DNA from: a bacterium
GTDB taxonomy: Bacteria; UBP15; UBA6099
Direction: 5' to 3'
Assembly (NCBI GenBank): GCA_029564595.1
Contig: JAKQPS010000005.1
Coordinates: 36,750 to 100,749 of the forward strand
Length of the DNA stretch: 64,000 nucleotides
The notes below the pieces were generated by a model that was not told the DNA's origin, ran no database searches, and saw only the letters and a program-made list of their open reading frames with translations. Below are positions 8,254-17,828 of this stretch, one piece after another. The number at the start of each line of letters is the position of its first letter. Position 1 is the stretch's first letter. Both the position numbers and the translations under genes were made by a program.

Positions 8254-9540
8254 TCAGAACGGCAACTGCTCCCTCTGCAGGCTCGCCATCTCGTCGAACA
8301 TTCGCCTGCAACTCTTCTCGTCCGGAGGAGACAACGGGTCGGCGACCAGCGCCTCAAACGCAAGTTCCGGGTCTCCATTAATAGCTGAATCCACGATTTT
8401 GTCCTGAAGGCCGACTTGAAGCCTCATAATTTCCGCTAAAGGCTCATGGATCGGAGGAACAGTTTCAGGCAGCAGATTCCTGCTGTCGCATCTCGACGGA
8501 ACCTCGACTATGCAGCCTTCGGGCAGATTGGGAACATATCCTTTATTCGGCACATTGACGGCGTTGAAACGAGCGGTCGTGTCTCCGGTGGCCATTGCCT
8601 GAATAATCGGAACCTGTTCTTCAGGAGACATCGGAAGCATCTTTACGGGCAGCCAGAAAAGCCCGTTCGCGTACTGCTCGCTGAGCCATCCCCTCGCCTT
8701 CCAGTCGAAGTGATAAAACTTGTGCGGGTTGTACATCGGCCCGGCTTCCTCGGACACGAACGGCAGATATTCCCCTATATGGCTGTCCGAACTGGTCGGA
8801 TACAACCCGAACTCCCTGAAACACCTGCGCACAAGCGGCTGATGCAGAAACGGCAGCAGCTTGGCGTGCGTCCTCAACTTCGGATACAGGTCTTCTCCCG
8901 TTTCGGCGTTCTCAATTTCGTAGAACCACGTGAAATGGTTAATGCCAGAAGCGTTCGCTCGAATCTTGGCCGGAGGAAGCAGCAACATGGAAACGAGCCG
9001 CGCTAATCCTCCGCCGAACTCATGGCACATGCCGACCGCGCGCAGTTTCGTCGCTCTGCTTATCGCCAGCGTCACCCTGCTCATCGGATTCGTCAGGTTC
9101 AGAAGAAAAGCGTCCGGAGCCGTTCTTTCGATTTGGCGGCAGATTTCAAGAATGAGTTTTATCGACCTCAGCGAATGGAACACGCCGCCGGGACCGCCGT
9201 TTTCCCCCATCACTTGAGTCGAGCCGTGCTTCTTGGGAATCTCCAGATCTTCCTTCCATCGCTCCCATCGTCCGACCTCGACGGACGTCATGATATACTC
9301 CGCTCCCGCGACGCCCCTTTCGGTGTCCTGCTCTCTCTCGATGATTATCGGATTGCCGCACGCCTCGTTTATCCGGCTGGCTATCGCCCATGCGACATCC
9401 AGTTTTTTCTCGTCCGTGTCCACGAGCACAAGCGTCGAACCTTTGAGTTTCTCCGACCTTATCACGTCATATGTCATGATAGGCCCGAACGACATCCCGC
9501 CCGCTCCTACCAAAGCAATCCTTACCTGCGCGCTGTCCAT
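8254..9540 (-). CDS. Glycoside hydrolase family 4 (alpha-glucosidase/galacturonidase type)
   Basis: A 428-residue enzyme of family GH4, which cleaves glycosides by a redox mechanism needing NAD and a divalent metal. The dinucleotide motif VGAGGMSFG starts at residue 11, and VLVDTDEKKL follows at the expected distance. NLTNPMS (148-154) and the metal-binding Cys-His pair in MCHEFGG (171-177) are present, followed by GINHFTW (199-205). These features fit the AglA/LplD group rather than 6-phospho-beta-glucosidases, but the substrate cannot be read from sequence. A sodium symporter on the same strand upstream, beyond a plus-strand tRNA, could import the substrate; this link is inference. Confidence 0.88.
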   Translation of the reverse strand: MDSAQVRIALVGAGGMSFGPIMTYDVIRSEKLKGSTLVLVDTDEKKLDVAWAIASRINEACGNPIIIEREQDTERGVAGAEYIMTSVEVGRWERWKEDLEIPKKHGSTQVMGENGGPGGVFHSLRSIKLILEICRQIERTAPDAFLLNLTNPMSRVTLAISRATKLRAVGMCHEFGGGLARLVSMLLLPPAKIRANASGINHFTWFYEIENAETGEDLYPKLRTHAKLLPFLHQPLVRRCFREFGLYPTSSDSHIGEYLPFVSEEAGPMYNPHKFYHFDWKARGWLSEQYANGLFWLPVKMLPMSPEEQVPIIQAMATGDTTARFNAVNVPNKGYVPNLPEGCIVEVPSRCDSRNLLPETVPPIHEPLAEIMRLQVGLQDKIVDSAINGDPELAFEALVADPLSPPDEKSCRRMFDEMASLQREQLPF

Positions 9541-10060
9541 GACATTTCCCCCCCAATAAGTTTATGCCAAAAAAACCGGCGCATAAATTATATCACCATC
9601 AGGCAATATATAAATAGGGACAAGGGTTTCACTACCTTCAATCCGCCCCTGCCTGAAAATCGTTCGGGAATTATGCGGAAAGCTTTTCTCATCCCTGCGC
9701 CAGCATCAATTTGCGCAGACACTCGACGCCTCTAGGCGCTGCGCTCAACTCTTCCTCTTTCCCCTCGCGCTTCGCAGATTGCGTCCGCAAAAAGAAATCG
9801 CCTCTCACCTCGCTTGAAGAAGGGCGCAAGGACACCGCTCTTATGACTCAGATTATCAGAAAATTCAAAGCGGCAAAATTATAAGAATTTCAGGAGCGCA
9901 ACAGGTTGCAAGGCATGTTGAGGCATGGCGGCTTCGATAGCCGATTCCGGAAAGACGCCAATCGCAACAATCGTTTCTTTGCCTCGCGCGGTTGCCAATT
10001 TTAAGCAAAGCAGTGAAAATATCTTTGGCCTATCGGACGAATCGAAAAGGCATCATATCC
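9541..10060. other. Intergenic region before tRNA-Arg
   Basis: About 520 bases without a supportable gene. It includes a T-rich stretch just upstream of the GH4 start and a possible weak promoter for the tRNA (ttgcca near 9990, an A/T-rich -10 about 18 bases on). I see no clear repeat, terminator or RNA structure. Confidence 0.4.
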
Positions 10061-10133
10061 GCGCCCGTAGCTCAACGGATAGAGCATCAGACTTCGAATC
10101 TGAGGGTTGGGAGTTCGAATCTCTCCGGGCGCA
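10061..10133 (+). tRNA. tRNA-Arg (anticodon TCG)
   Basis: A complete 73-base cloverleaf. The acceptor stem is gcgcccg/cgggcgc, the D arm carries tagctcaacggataga, the anticodon arm is cagacttcgaatctg with TCG in the loop, and the T arm has the gttcgaatc loop. The discriminator is A and no CCA is encoded. It reads codon CGA and related CGN codons. It lies on the plus strand between two minus-strand genes. Confidence 0.97.
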
Positions 10134-10221
10134 TTGGATTCTTAAACCTATAGCTTAGGGTTTCTCTATCAAGTTAAACCCGCATTATTCGCTAATGCCG
10201 GCGGAATCCTGTCCTGTTCGC

Positions 10222-11994
10222 TCACTCGCTCCCATAACCTTGCCAGTTTTGAGACGAGATGTATTTCCACAAAACCCCGCCCAACACAATAGCTATTCCG
10301 ATTAGTATTAATCCTCTTGAGGCCGGACCAAGAAGCAGTTTCCCGATTCCGAACAATGCGCAATAAACTGCCGCAATGGACACCACGTAAGCAAACACGG
10401 ATTGAGCAGGGCCTGGGTCCTTGTCGGCTCCGGGGATATCCTTGCTTATCAACCGCCATCCGGGGCCTCCCGGCCTTACTTTCCTGTAGAACGCGGTCAG
10501 CTTCTCTTTTGAAACCGGCTTCGTTAAGAATGTCGCCGCAAATGCGACCGTCAATGCCACAGGCACAATATAAATCAGAGCAAGAGGGTATGGAACTTTA
10601 AAAATCCCTCTGACGACATACGTCATGGACAAAGCCGCCGTCATCGCTCCTATTTCGCTCCATGCGTTTATCCTCCACCAGAACCATCGAAGGATATATA
10701 CTATCGCCAATCCTCCGTATATCGCCGACACCACATACCATGCGTCAGCGATCGAGTCCATCATCATCGTAACCCCTGCTCCGCACACGGCGATAAGAAC
10801 AGTCGCCACCCAAGACGCCACAATATAATGACGATCCGACGCTTCCTTCTTTATGAATCTTTTATAAATATCATTCACCATATAAGACGCGCCCCAGTTC
10901 AAGTGGGTGTCTATCGTGCTCATGTACGCCGCGAAAAATGAAGCCAGCACCAGTCCGAGCATCCCGACAGGAAGATATTTCAACATCACCTTCACATATC
11001 CAAGCTCCGGGTCGGGATACACCCCAGCCGCGTCCGGAATGTAGGGAAACAGAATTGCCGCGCAAAGCCCCACCATAATCCATGGCCACGGCCTCAGACA
11101 GTAATGCGCGATATTGAACCACAACATGCCGAGGAACGAATGTTTCTCGTCTTTCGCCGACAACATTCTCTGCGCCAGATATCCGCCGCTGTCAGAGTTC
11201 GAGGCGGTCCACCATTGGAAGAAAATGAATATCATAACCGGCCAGAACATTCCCACCGAATATTGAGAAGAGTACGCCGGGAACAACGACGATATCTCGG
11301 CAGCTTTGTTCGCGCCGTACGTGGTTATCAAACCGTCGTGTATCGCGCCAAGTCCTCCTATGTCGATTATCGCCACAGTCGCCAGATAAATCGCGCCGAA
11401 CATCGCTATGGCGAATTGCATTAGGTCAGTCGCCATAACTCCCGTAAGGCCCGATAAAAGCGTGTAGACCAAAGCAAAGGACATGCAAATCCAAAGAGCC
11501 TGATTCTTGTCGAATTCCAACGTCAAACCCAGAATCTTCACCATCGCAAGGTTTACCCAGCCTATGACAATACAGTTGTAGATGATTGCGAAATAAATGC
11601 CTCTGAAACCCCTTAAAAAAGCGGCGCTTCCACCCTCGTACCTCAACTCGATAAGCTCATTGTCCGTCAGAACTCCGCTCCGCCGCCACAGGCGCGAAAA
11701 GAAAAACACGCCCATCAGAGTGGCCATCGCCAATCCCCACCAATACCAGTTCCATGCGATTCCGTTCCTGACCACCATGCCGCTGACCGCAAGCGGCGTG
11801 TCCGCCGCGAACGTCGTCGCCACCATGGAAGTCCCTAGCAGCCACCACGAAGCTTTGCGACCGGACACAAAATAATCATCCATCCCTTTATTGGAGCGCC
11901 GGCTGTGATATATCGCCAAACCGAACACAAATACGAAATAGATGGCAATAATCGACCAGTCTAAAACTGTCAGGTGCTTTGTCAATCCCTGCAT
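10222..11994 (-). CDS. Sodium:solute symporter family transporter
   Basis: A 590-residue permease with about 13-14 membrane helices and the SSF family hallmarks. The N-terminal helix is followed by a short loop ending DDYFVSGRKASWWLLGTSMVA, and the sodium-site regions TTFAADTPLAVSGM and DLMQFAIAMFG are present. The family imports sugars, amino acids, carboxylates or urea with sodium. The branch with a long C-terminal loop and extra helices often carries sugars, which would suit the nearby GH4 glycosidase, but specificity is not readable. An aaggagg ribosome site precedes the ATG. Confidence 0.9.
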   Translation of the reverse strand: MQGLTKHLTVLDWSIIAIYFVFVFGLAIYHSRRSNKGMDDYFVSGRKASWWLLGTSMVATTFAADTPLAVSGMVVRNGIAWNWYWWGLAMATLMGVFFFSRLWRRSGVLTDNELIELRYEGGSAAFLRGFRGIYFAIIYNCIVIGWVNLAMVKILGLTLEFDKNQALWICMSFALVYTLLSGLTGVMATDLMQFAIAMFGAIYLATVAIIDIGGLGAIHDGLITTYGANKAAEISSLFPAYSSQYSVGMFWPVMIFIFFQWWTASNSDSGGYLAQRMLSAKDEKHSFLGMLWFNIAHYCLRPWPWIMVGLCAAILFPYIPDAAGVYPDPELGYVKVMLKYLPVGMLGLVLASFFAAYMSTIDTHLNWGASYMVNDIYKRFIKKEASDRHYIVASWVATVLIAVCGAGVTMMMDSIADAWYVVSAIYGGLAIVYILRWFWWRINAWSEIGAMTAALSMTYVVRGIFKVPYPLALIYIVPVALTVAFAATFLTKPVSKEKLTAFYRKVRPGGPGWRLISKDIPGADKDPGPAQSVFAYVVSIAAVYCALFGIGKLLLGPASRGLILIGIAIVLGGVLWKYISSQNWQGYGSE

Positions 11995-12363
11995 TCCGGC
12001 CTCCTTAGGGCTGTCGGCCCTTGCGGGGTATTATACCCGACACGCGTTGCATCCCGCCAGTCGTATTTCGTCTAACTTTCTGCCGCATTCTACGGCTTCA
12101 TCCGCTTGCTCGATCAATTATTCCGGCTCTGTCAAATAGCCGGAACCGCTTTGGCGGTGTCAAGGATATGAGAAATGCCGTAAAAATCATCCTCCCTCGT
12201 CAGTGGCGTTCTTAAGGGTTTCACATTCTCCTGACTACGTATAGAATATGTTTATGATTCGAATGGAGCGCAAACATGACTTTGCCGCATATCGCAGTTT
12301 TATAATTTTGCCGTTTCGTGCGCGTTGTGATGACAACATCTTAATTAGTCGCGGAGAAATAGA
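11995..12363. promoter_or_regulatory. Divergent intergenic region with candidate promoters
   Basis: This 370-base gap separates the minus-strand symporter from the plus-strand polysaccharide genes. A perfect TATAAT at 12301-12306 with a weak TGACTT 18 bases upstream could drive the methyltransferase gene. On the minus strand a TATAAT (12030-12035) lies inside a small palindrome 36 bases before the symporter start but has no good -35 box. No gene is supported. Confidence 0.35.
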
Positions 12364-13146
12364 ATGAGATCTTTGTTGTTGTTCTTCCTAATCTTCGTTT
12401 ATTCCGCAGTAGCATGTTTATATATGTTCACAATTGGGATATTCGCTCCCAAACACAGAGCTTTCATCAGGCGGATCAGCGATTATTTCGGTTTCAGGCC
12501 GGGAGCGCCCGATCTTTCAATTCCGTCCGCAAGTTTGAGTTCTATTGCGCGCGACGATATAAGTTTCCGAATTCTCGAATCCGAATCCGTCGACGGAAAT
12601 GTGACCTTGTTCGAGTTGATGGCTCTCGTCAAACTGTCGATCGCAAACGCGTCTCAGGCTATATTCGAAATCGGAACATTCGATGGGCGCACTACTCTGA
12701 ATTTGGCCGCAAACGCCCCGTCCGACGGAGAAGTTTTCACGCTCGACCTGCCTCGCGAAAACATGGGCAACGCGCAGGGAACCATATCAAGAGCAGACAG
12801 ACCATACATAAATAAGAAAACGTCAGGGGCGCGGTTTGTCGGCACGGAATACGAACACATAATAACTCAACTGTACGGCGATTCAGCCGTCTTCGATTTC
12901 TCAAACTATTTCAACAATATCGATTTTGTTTTTGTCGATGGAGCGCATACATACGATTATTTGATGAGCGACACTGATAGGGCCATTAAAATGTTGCGCT
13001 CTGGAAAAGGCGTTATCGCATGGCATGATTACGGCAGGGACAACGGAGCCACTCGCGCTCTGAACGATCTTTTCAATAACGACGCTAGATTCAAAAATAT
13101 TAAAAGAATAAATGGGACTTCTCTCGTAGTGGGCTTTTTTTCGTGA
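12364..13146 (+). CDS. Class I SAM-dependent methyltransferase with N-terminal membrane helix
   Basis: A 260-residue protein with one hydrophobic N-terminal segment (residues 3-28) and a Methyltransf_24-like domain. Motif I is IFEIGTFDGRTTLNLA, the acidic residue binding the ribose is in VFTLDLPRE, and the later IDFVFVDGAHTYDYLMSD and VIAWHDYG are typical of this class, which methylates sugars in surface polysaccharides and natural products. The membrane helix would place it at the inner face of the membrane with the glycosyltransferases that follow. It starts a plus-strand run of three genes with small gaps (30 bases, then a 4-base overlap). Confidence 0.82.
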   Translation: MRSLLLFFLIFVYSAVACLYMFTIGIFAPKHRAFIRRISDYFGFRPGAPDLSIPSASLSSIARDDISFRILESESVDGNVTLFELMALVKLSIANASQAIFEIGTFDGRTTLNLAANAPSDGEVFTLDLPRENMGNAQGTISRADRPYINKKTSGARFVGTEYEHIITQLYGDSAVFDFSNYFNNIDFVFVDGAHTYDYLMSDTDRAIKMLRSGKGVIAWHDYGRDNGATRALNDLFNNDARFKNIKRINGTSLVVGFFS

Positions 13147-13176
13147 ACCGATATTCTTTTATGACGGGTATGCCTT

Positions 13177-14190
13177 ATGAACCCTCAAGTTTCCATCGTT
13201 ATTCCCAACTATAACGGGAAACATCTGTTGGAGAAGAATCTTCTGTCCGTCCTTGCGGCTGCTGGCGGCTTCGGTTCCGCTGAAGTGATTGTCGTGGACG
13301 ACGCGAGTTCTGACGGGAGCGTCGAATGGCTGAATTCCGTAAATTGCGCAAACCTCAGGATCTGCCGACTTGAGCGCAACTGCGGCTTTGCCGGAGCATG
13401 TCGCGCCGGAGCCTCTGAAGCTAATGGAGAAATAATTTATTTCCTCAATACCGACATTAGAACGGATGCGGATTTTCTTTCTCATCTAGTTTCTCATTTC
13501 AATGATCCTAATATATTTGCCGTCGCAAGCATGGCATACGACGGGTCCGGAGAAAATATTGTTTCCTCCCGATCCGGAATCAAATGGAAGTGGGGAATGC
13601 CGGATGTGGACAGGGCCGCTCGTTTTGACGCCCCCGCCGCGTCTTCGTCCATTACCCTTTTTGCGTCAGGCGGTCACTCCGCATATAGAAAATCAATGTT
13701 TTTCGACATGGGTTGTTTCGACTCTCTTTACAGCCCTTTTTATTGGGAAGATGTGGATCTCGGATACAGGGCATGGAAAAGAGGCTGGAAAATCGTTTTC
13801 GAGCCTAAAAGCGTCGTTTATCATGACCATCAGGGAACCATCGGAAAAATATACAGACCGAGAGTTCTCTCAATTATGAGAAGAAACCGTTTTTTGTTCA
13901 CATGGAAAAACATCTCGGATCCCACCCTGTTAATTCGACATGTTTTAGCATTGCCGTTTTTTTTGGTTATCGCAACTTTGGCAGGTCGCAGGGGAGTCTT
14001 ATCAGGCTTTTTTATGGCCCTATCTTCTCTGCCAGATGTGATTTCCGCCAGAAGAAAACGCGAGCGGGAGCCTCTCGTTCTGAAAGACCGCGATATCTTC
14101 GTTCTGTTCGATGATGCCGGATACGTTTCTTGTCCGCCTCGCTCAGACGAGGCCATTTATCATCAAAAAGAGAAGGAAACCAATAATTGA
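13177..14190 (+). CDS. Glycosyltransferase family 2 (rhamnosyltransferase type)
   Basis: A 337-residue GT-A fold enzyme. It begins VSIVIPNYNGKHLLEKNL and has the nucleotide-binding VDDASSDGS (about 42-50), the DXD-region NTDIRTDADF near 90, and the acceptor-side motif PFYWEDVDLGYRAWKRGW (about 187-204). The last group is the ED-Y pattern of WcaA/RfbF-like rhamnosyl and mannosyl transferases. A hydrophobic stretch near 250-275 may touch the membrane. It transfers a sugar from a nucleotide donor during surface polysaccharide assembly; donor and acceptor are unknown. It overlaps the next gene by four bases. Confidence 0.9.
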   Translation: MNPQVSIVIPNYNGKHLLEKNLLSVLAAAGGFGSAEVIVVDDASSDGSVEWLNSVNCANLRICRLERNCGFAGACRAGASEANGEIIYFLNTDIRTDADFLSHLVSHFNDPNIFAVASMAYDGSGENIVSSRSGIKWKWGMPDVDRAARFDAPAASSSITLFASGGHSAYRKSMFFDMGCFDSLYSPFYWEDVDLGYRAWKRGWKIVFEPKSVVYHDHQGTIGKIYRPRVLSIMRRNRFLFTWKNISDPTLLIRHVLALPFFLVIATLAGRRGVLSGFFMALSSLPDVISARRKREREPLVLKDRDIFVLFDDAGYVSCPPRSDEAIYHQKEKETNN

Positions 14191-15935
14191 ACTCAAAAGC
14201 GTATACGACGCTTTCCCGAGCGATGCCCGTAATCGCTATTCTTTTCATAGCAGCCGGGTTCATAAGACTCCGTTTCGGCGTATCTTTCAGCGATGAAGGA
14301 TATTGGTTTTCCGCTCCATACAGATACCTTCACGGGGATATGCCATTTAAGGATGAATGGCTCTCCGCTCCGAGATGGTTCGACATCATTATCTGGCAGA
14401 TAATGCGGCTGCTCCCCGACGGCGGCTCCGTTCTTGTTATCAGACATATTAACTTCGCGTTTCACTCTATCGCGTTAGGCCTCTTTTGTTTCTCGCTCAG
14501 AAAGCTTCTGCCGGCTTCCATTCTCATATCTTGTTTTACCGCTTCAATTTTCGCCGACGTGAGGTCTTTCTGGAGCCCAAGTTACAACTCGCTGTTCCTA
14601 GATTTCACTCTCTTGAGCGCGGCTTTCTTTTTTTTGAGTTTGTTCTCTAATAAACCATTGTCGAGGGCGCTGTGCGGATTGATATCTGGCTTCGTTTTCT
14701 TCCTCGCCGGGATATCATATTTTCCATCGTTCGCATTAACCGTCATTCCGATTTTTTTAGTTGCATTTTCTTTGTCGAGAAAATCGGAATTTATGCTTAA
14801 CGCTCAAACCGTCGCTTTTTTTATCGCAGGCGTCGCGGCTTCCTGCGCGGCGACGTATGTGTTATTGCAAAACAATGGCTTGCTCGTTCACTTCTTCAGC
14901 GCATTTTCAATGCTGTTGAACGATGCCTACGGCGAAACGCTTTCTATGGGAGAAAGGCTCTTTAATATATCGGCAGTTGTGTCAAAAACGCTGCCCATAA
15001 TGCTGCTGTTTCTTATCGGAACGTATTTGTTCAAAACCGCAATCGCTTCAAAAAGGTCCTTCCTCATTCTTGCTTCAATAATCTTTCCTCCGCTTGTTTT
15101 CGCTCTGGCAAGTCTCCCTTCGGCTATCATCGCCTTCGTGGTTTCGGTATCGATTATTTATCTGTTTAGCAGAGCCAAACTGATGGCGAACGGCCGTAGA
15201 AAAGAGCAAGCTGTTTTCATGCTTGTGGCTTGGGGATGCTCATGGTTCGCCGTTTCCGGGATTGCTTCAAACAATGTCAATCTTTGGACTCCCACGCTGA
15301 TATTTCCTTTCTTTATAATATCCGCGGCAATAATCGCTCATACTGCCATATCCAATGCGCTAGATGAGCGCGCAGACGCCGGTTCTTTCAAGAAAGCCTC
15401 GTCGTTCATCGTCGCTTCGCTTTTGCTGATTTCAATCGTCGTCACGGGAAAAACCTTCAGGAGCGCGCCGACAGAAGGCTCCGTATTTAACCTTAGAACC
15501 AAGTTCGCCTACGGAAAACTGTCCTGTATATATTCATCAGAGAAGAGGGTGGAATATCTTGAAGAGTTGCTTGATTATCTGGACGGCCGCGTCGGCAAAG
15601 GCGACAGGCTTCTGGCGTTCAAAAGATTTTCCATGCTCAACTATATCACAGACACAATTTCGCCACTTAACACAAGCTATATCGCCGAAGACATTCCAGT
15701 GGAAATGTACGACAAAACAATCAAGATAATGATAAAAGAAAGAAGAGAGCCTGAATATGCCGTCAGGGTTTTGAACTTTCCGAACTATCTAGGCGGCGAA
15801 AAAAATCCGGAATTGCTCCCCTACTCTACTGACCCCGCGATAGATCCTTTGTTTTCTTATGTCCATCAGAATTATACGCTTGAGAAAACGATAGGGCCTT
15901 ATGAGGTTTGGAGAAAAAATCAGTTCATTCGATAA
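14187..15935 (+). CDS. Multi-pass membrane protein, probable GT39/PMT-like glycosyltransferase
   Basis: A 582-residue integral membrane protein with about 11-12 helices and a hydrophilic C-terminal domain of about 120 residues. The early extracytoplasmic loop FSDEGYWFSAPYRYLHGDMPFKDEW carries the acidic DE pair after the first helix that PMT/ArnT-type transferases use in catalysis. Such enzymes move sugars from polyprenyl phosphate carriers. It begins with a TTG that overlaps the stop of the GT2 gene (TTGA), so translation is probably coupled. The exact reaction is unknown and the family call rests on topology and the first loop. Confidence 0.65.
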   Translation: MNSKAYTTLSRAMPVIAILFIAAGFIRLRFGVSFSDEGYWFSAPYRYLHGDMPFKDEWLSAPRWFDIIIWQIMRLLPDGGSVLVIRHINFAFHSIALGLFCFSLRKLLPASILISCFTASIFADVRSFWSPSYNSLFLDFTLLSAAFFFLSLFSNKPLSRALCGLISGFVFFLAGISYFPSFALTVIPIFLVAFSLSRKSEFMLNAQTVAFFIAGVAASCAATYVLLQNNGLLVHFFSAFSMLLNDAYGETLSMGERLFNISAVVSKTLPIMLLFLIGTYLFKTAIASKRSFLILASIIFPPLVFALASLPSAIIAFVVSVSIIYLFSRAKLMANGRRKEQAVFMLVAWGCSWFAVSGIASNNVNLWTPTLIFPFFIISAAIIAHTAISNALDERADAGSFKKASSFIVASLLLISIVVTGKTFRSAPTEGSVFNLRTKFAYGKLSCIYSSEKRVEYLEELLDYLDGRVGKGDRLLAFKRFSMLNYITDTISPLNTSYIAEDIPVEMYDKTIKIMIKERREPEYAVRVLNFPNYLGGEKNPELLPYSTDPAIDPLFSYVHQNYTLEKTIGPYEVWRKNQFIR

Positions 15936-15964
15936 AGATATGCGGCATCCGAACCAGCAAATTA

Positions 15965-17098
15965 TTATTTGTGTTTTTTTCGAGCGTCCAAGAGTATTTC
16001 GCAAATATCCTTTATGTCGGTCTCTGTCAACTCGCCGTAGAGCGGCAGGCAGAGTATTTCTTTGGAGGCGGCCTCCGCGACCGGCAGATTAGCCGGAGAT
16101 GATGACGGCAGATATTTGTAACACTGGTAATTGCTGCATAAAGGATAGAAATATTTTCTTGGAAAAACATTATGTTCCCTCAGATGAGCGTGCGCCTCGT
16201 CGCGGGAACAGCCGAACGACTCTTCGTTGATTCTGACGGTGAAGTATTGATGATTCTTTTTCGCTCCCGAGGCGTCCGCGTTGACGCGAAGTCCTTCCAC
16301 TCCGTCAAGCGCGCTCTTATACACTTCCGTAAGAACCTTTCTCTTTGACATCTCGCTCTCGACAATATCAAGAACGAGAAGACCGAGCGCGGCTTGAATC
16401 TCGTTCATTTTTCCGTTTATGCCCGGCATAACAACTTCTTCTTCATTTTTTATACCGAAGTTTTTAAGGTAATCTATCCTCTGCTTCATGTTCGGGTCTT
16501 TGCACGAAAGAGCGCCGCCTTCGGCTGTGTGAAAAAGCTTCGTGCCGTGAAAGCTGAACATTGAGATATCGCCGTATTCGCCAATCCCGACGCCGTCAAT
16601 CTCCACTCCGAAAGCGTGCGCGGCGTCATACACCACCCTAAGCCCGTATCTGTCCGCTATGCGCTGAATTTCAAGGACATCGCATGGCGTTCCGAAAACA
16701 TGCACCCCCAAGATCGCCGTCGTGTTGGGGGTTATCATAGACTCGATTTTTGCCGCGTCGATATTAAGCGTGACCGGGTCGATATCGCAGAATATGGGTT
16801 TCACATTATTCCACGTGAGCACGTGGGGCGTGGCGGGAAAGGTGAAAGGAGTCGTTATCACTTCGCCTGTGAGCCTGAGCGCGCGACATGCGGTTATGAG
16901 CGCTATCGTTCCATTGTTGAATAAAGATAAATATGGAACTTTAAGATATTCGACAAGCCTATTCTCTAAAAGCTTATGCTGATCTCCAACGTTCGTGACC
17001 CATTTGGAGTCCCAAATATCCTGTATCTTCCGCGTCATATCAGAAATATCTGGGAGCGCGGGTCTAGATATATATACTGGACTTGGAAAACGTTTCAT
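15965..17098 (-). CDS. DegT/DnrJ/EryC1/StrS sugar aminotransferase
   Basis: A 377-residue PLP enzyme of the DegT family that installs amino groups on nucleotide-linked ketosugars. The order of motifs is complete: LSLFNNGTIALITACRAL (cofactor phosphate), AILGVHVFGTPCDV, the aspartate of VVYDAAHAFG, SMFSFHGTKLFHTAEGGAL with the Schiff-base lysine, and GINGKMNEIQAALGL. The substrate site cannot be assigned further. It follows a hexapeptide acyltransferase by 24 bases. That pair fits making an N-acylated amino sugar for a surface glycan, although the expected ketoisomerase is not in the window. Confidence 0.93.
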   Translation of the reverse strand: MKRFPSPVYISRPALPDISDMTRKIQDIWDSKWVTNVGDQHKLLENRLVEYLKVPYLSLFNNGTIALITACRALRLTGEVITTPFTFPATPHVLTWNNVKPIFCDIDPVTLNIDAAKIESMITPNTTAILGVHVFGTPCDVLEIQRIADRYGLRVVYDAAHAFGVEIDGVGIGEYGDISMFSFHGTKLFHTAEGGALSCKDPNMKQRIDYLKNFGIKNEEEVVMPGINGKMNEIQAALGLLVLDIVESEMSKRKVLTEVYKSALDGVEGLRVNADASGAKKNHQYFTVRINEESFGCSRDEAHAHLREHNVFPRKYFYPLCSNYQCYKYLPSSSPANLPVAEAASKEILCLPLYGELTETDIKDICEILLDARKKHK

Positions 17099-17122
17099 TC
17101 GCTTTTCTCGCCAATGTGGAAT

Positions 17123-17752
17123 TCAGGTTGTGAATTCCTTTTGATCCTTTCTTAAACTTTTAGGAATGTAATTGCCATTAACATCGAAACAGATTTGGCG
17201 GTATTCGTTTTCAAGTTGAAGGATTCTGTCTTTGGGTCTGCGTCCGATTATTCTCGCTGGAGTTCCCGCGTATATGGTCCACGGCTCGCAATCTTTTTTG
17301 ACGAGCGAATTGGCTCCAATCGCCACTCCGTCGCCGATTTCCACTCCGGGCATTATAACCGAGTTCGCCCCGACTATAACGTGTTTTCCGATCCTAACAA
17401 AAGACCTAGTCGGTTTCCTGAAAGGATAATCCACCGCAGGATTGCATAAGCTTTCGCCCTTGGAGTAATCTTCATCGCCGGTAAAAACTCTCACTCCGGA
17501 CGAAAAACCGGCAAAATCATTCATAATAAACTCGCCTCCGCCGGCTATGGATGAAAAAGAAGCGATATGAACAAAATTCCCTATTTCGATGTTTTTTCCT
17601 CCCATGATGAACACGAAATCATCGATTATCACTGAATTGCCAATGGAGATATTTTCCTGAGATGTGATTTTTGCGAGCGGCCATATTGTCACATCATCGC
17701 CGATTTTTCTGAAACTGTTTATCATTCGTGTATCGCCCATCGCGGCGCTCAT
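17123..17752 (-). CDS. Left-handed beta-helix (hexapeptide) acyltransferase
   Basis: A 209-residue acyltransferase with repeated hexapeptide units ([LIV]-G-x4) from about residue 20 to 165. They include ISIGNSVIIDDFVFI, IEIGNFVHIAS, VRIGKHVIVGANSVIMPGVEIGDGVAIGANSLV and the closing YAGTPARIIGRRP motif that marks the NeuD/WbbJ-type sugar O- or N-acetyltransferases. The inserted loop RVFTGDEDYSKGESL probably forms part of the acceptor site. Acetyl-CoA is the usual donor. It stands directly upstream of the DegT aminotransferase, which supports acylation of the amino sugar made by that enzyme. It is divergent from the GT2 gene at 17829. Confidence 0.9.
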   Translation of the reverse strand: MSAAMGDTRMINSFRKIGDDVTIWPLAKITSQENISIGNSVIIDDFVFIMGGKNIEIGNFVHIASFSSIAGGGEFIMNDFAGFSSGVRVFTGDEDYSKGESLCNPAVDYPFRKPTRSFVRIGKHVIVGANSVIMPGVEIGDGVAIGANSLVKKDCEPWTIYAGTPARIIGRRPKDRILQLENEYRQICFDVNGNYIPKSLRKDQKEFTT

Positions 17753-17828
17753 GTTGATTTTTTACGCATTATAAATAGTATATTTAGTGTAATTTAAATA
17801 GCAACAAACGACGGATAATTGTGACCGG

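Noticed and set aside
9925-10158. 77-residue frame across tRNA-Arg
   Set aside because: It reads through the tRNA (ARSSTDRASDFESEGWEFESLRAH), a well-known false gene pattern.
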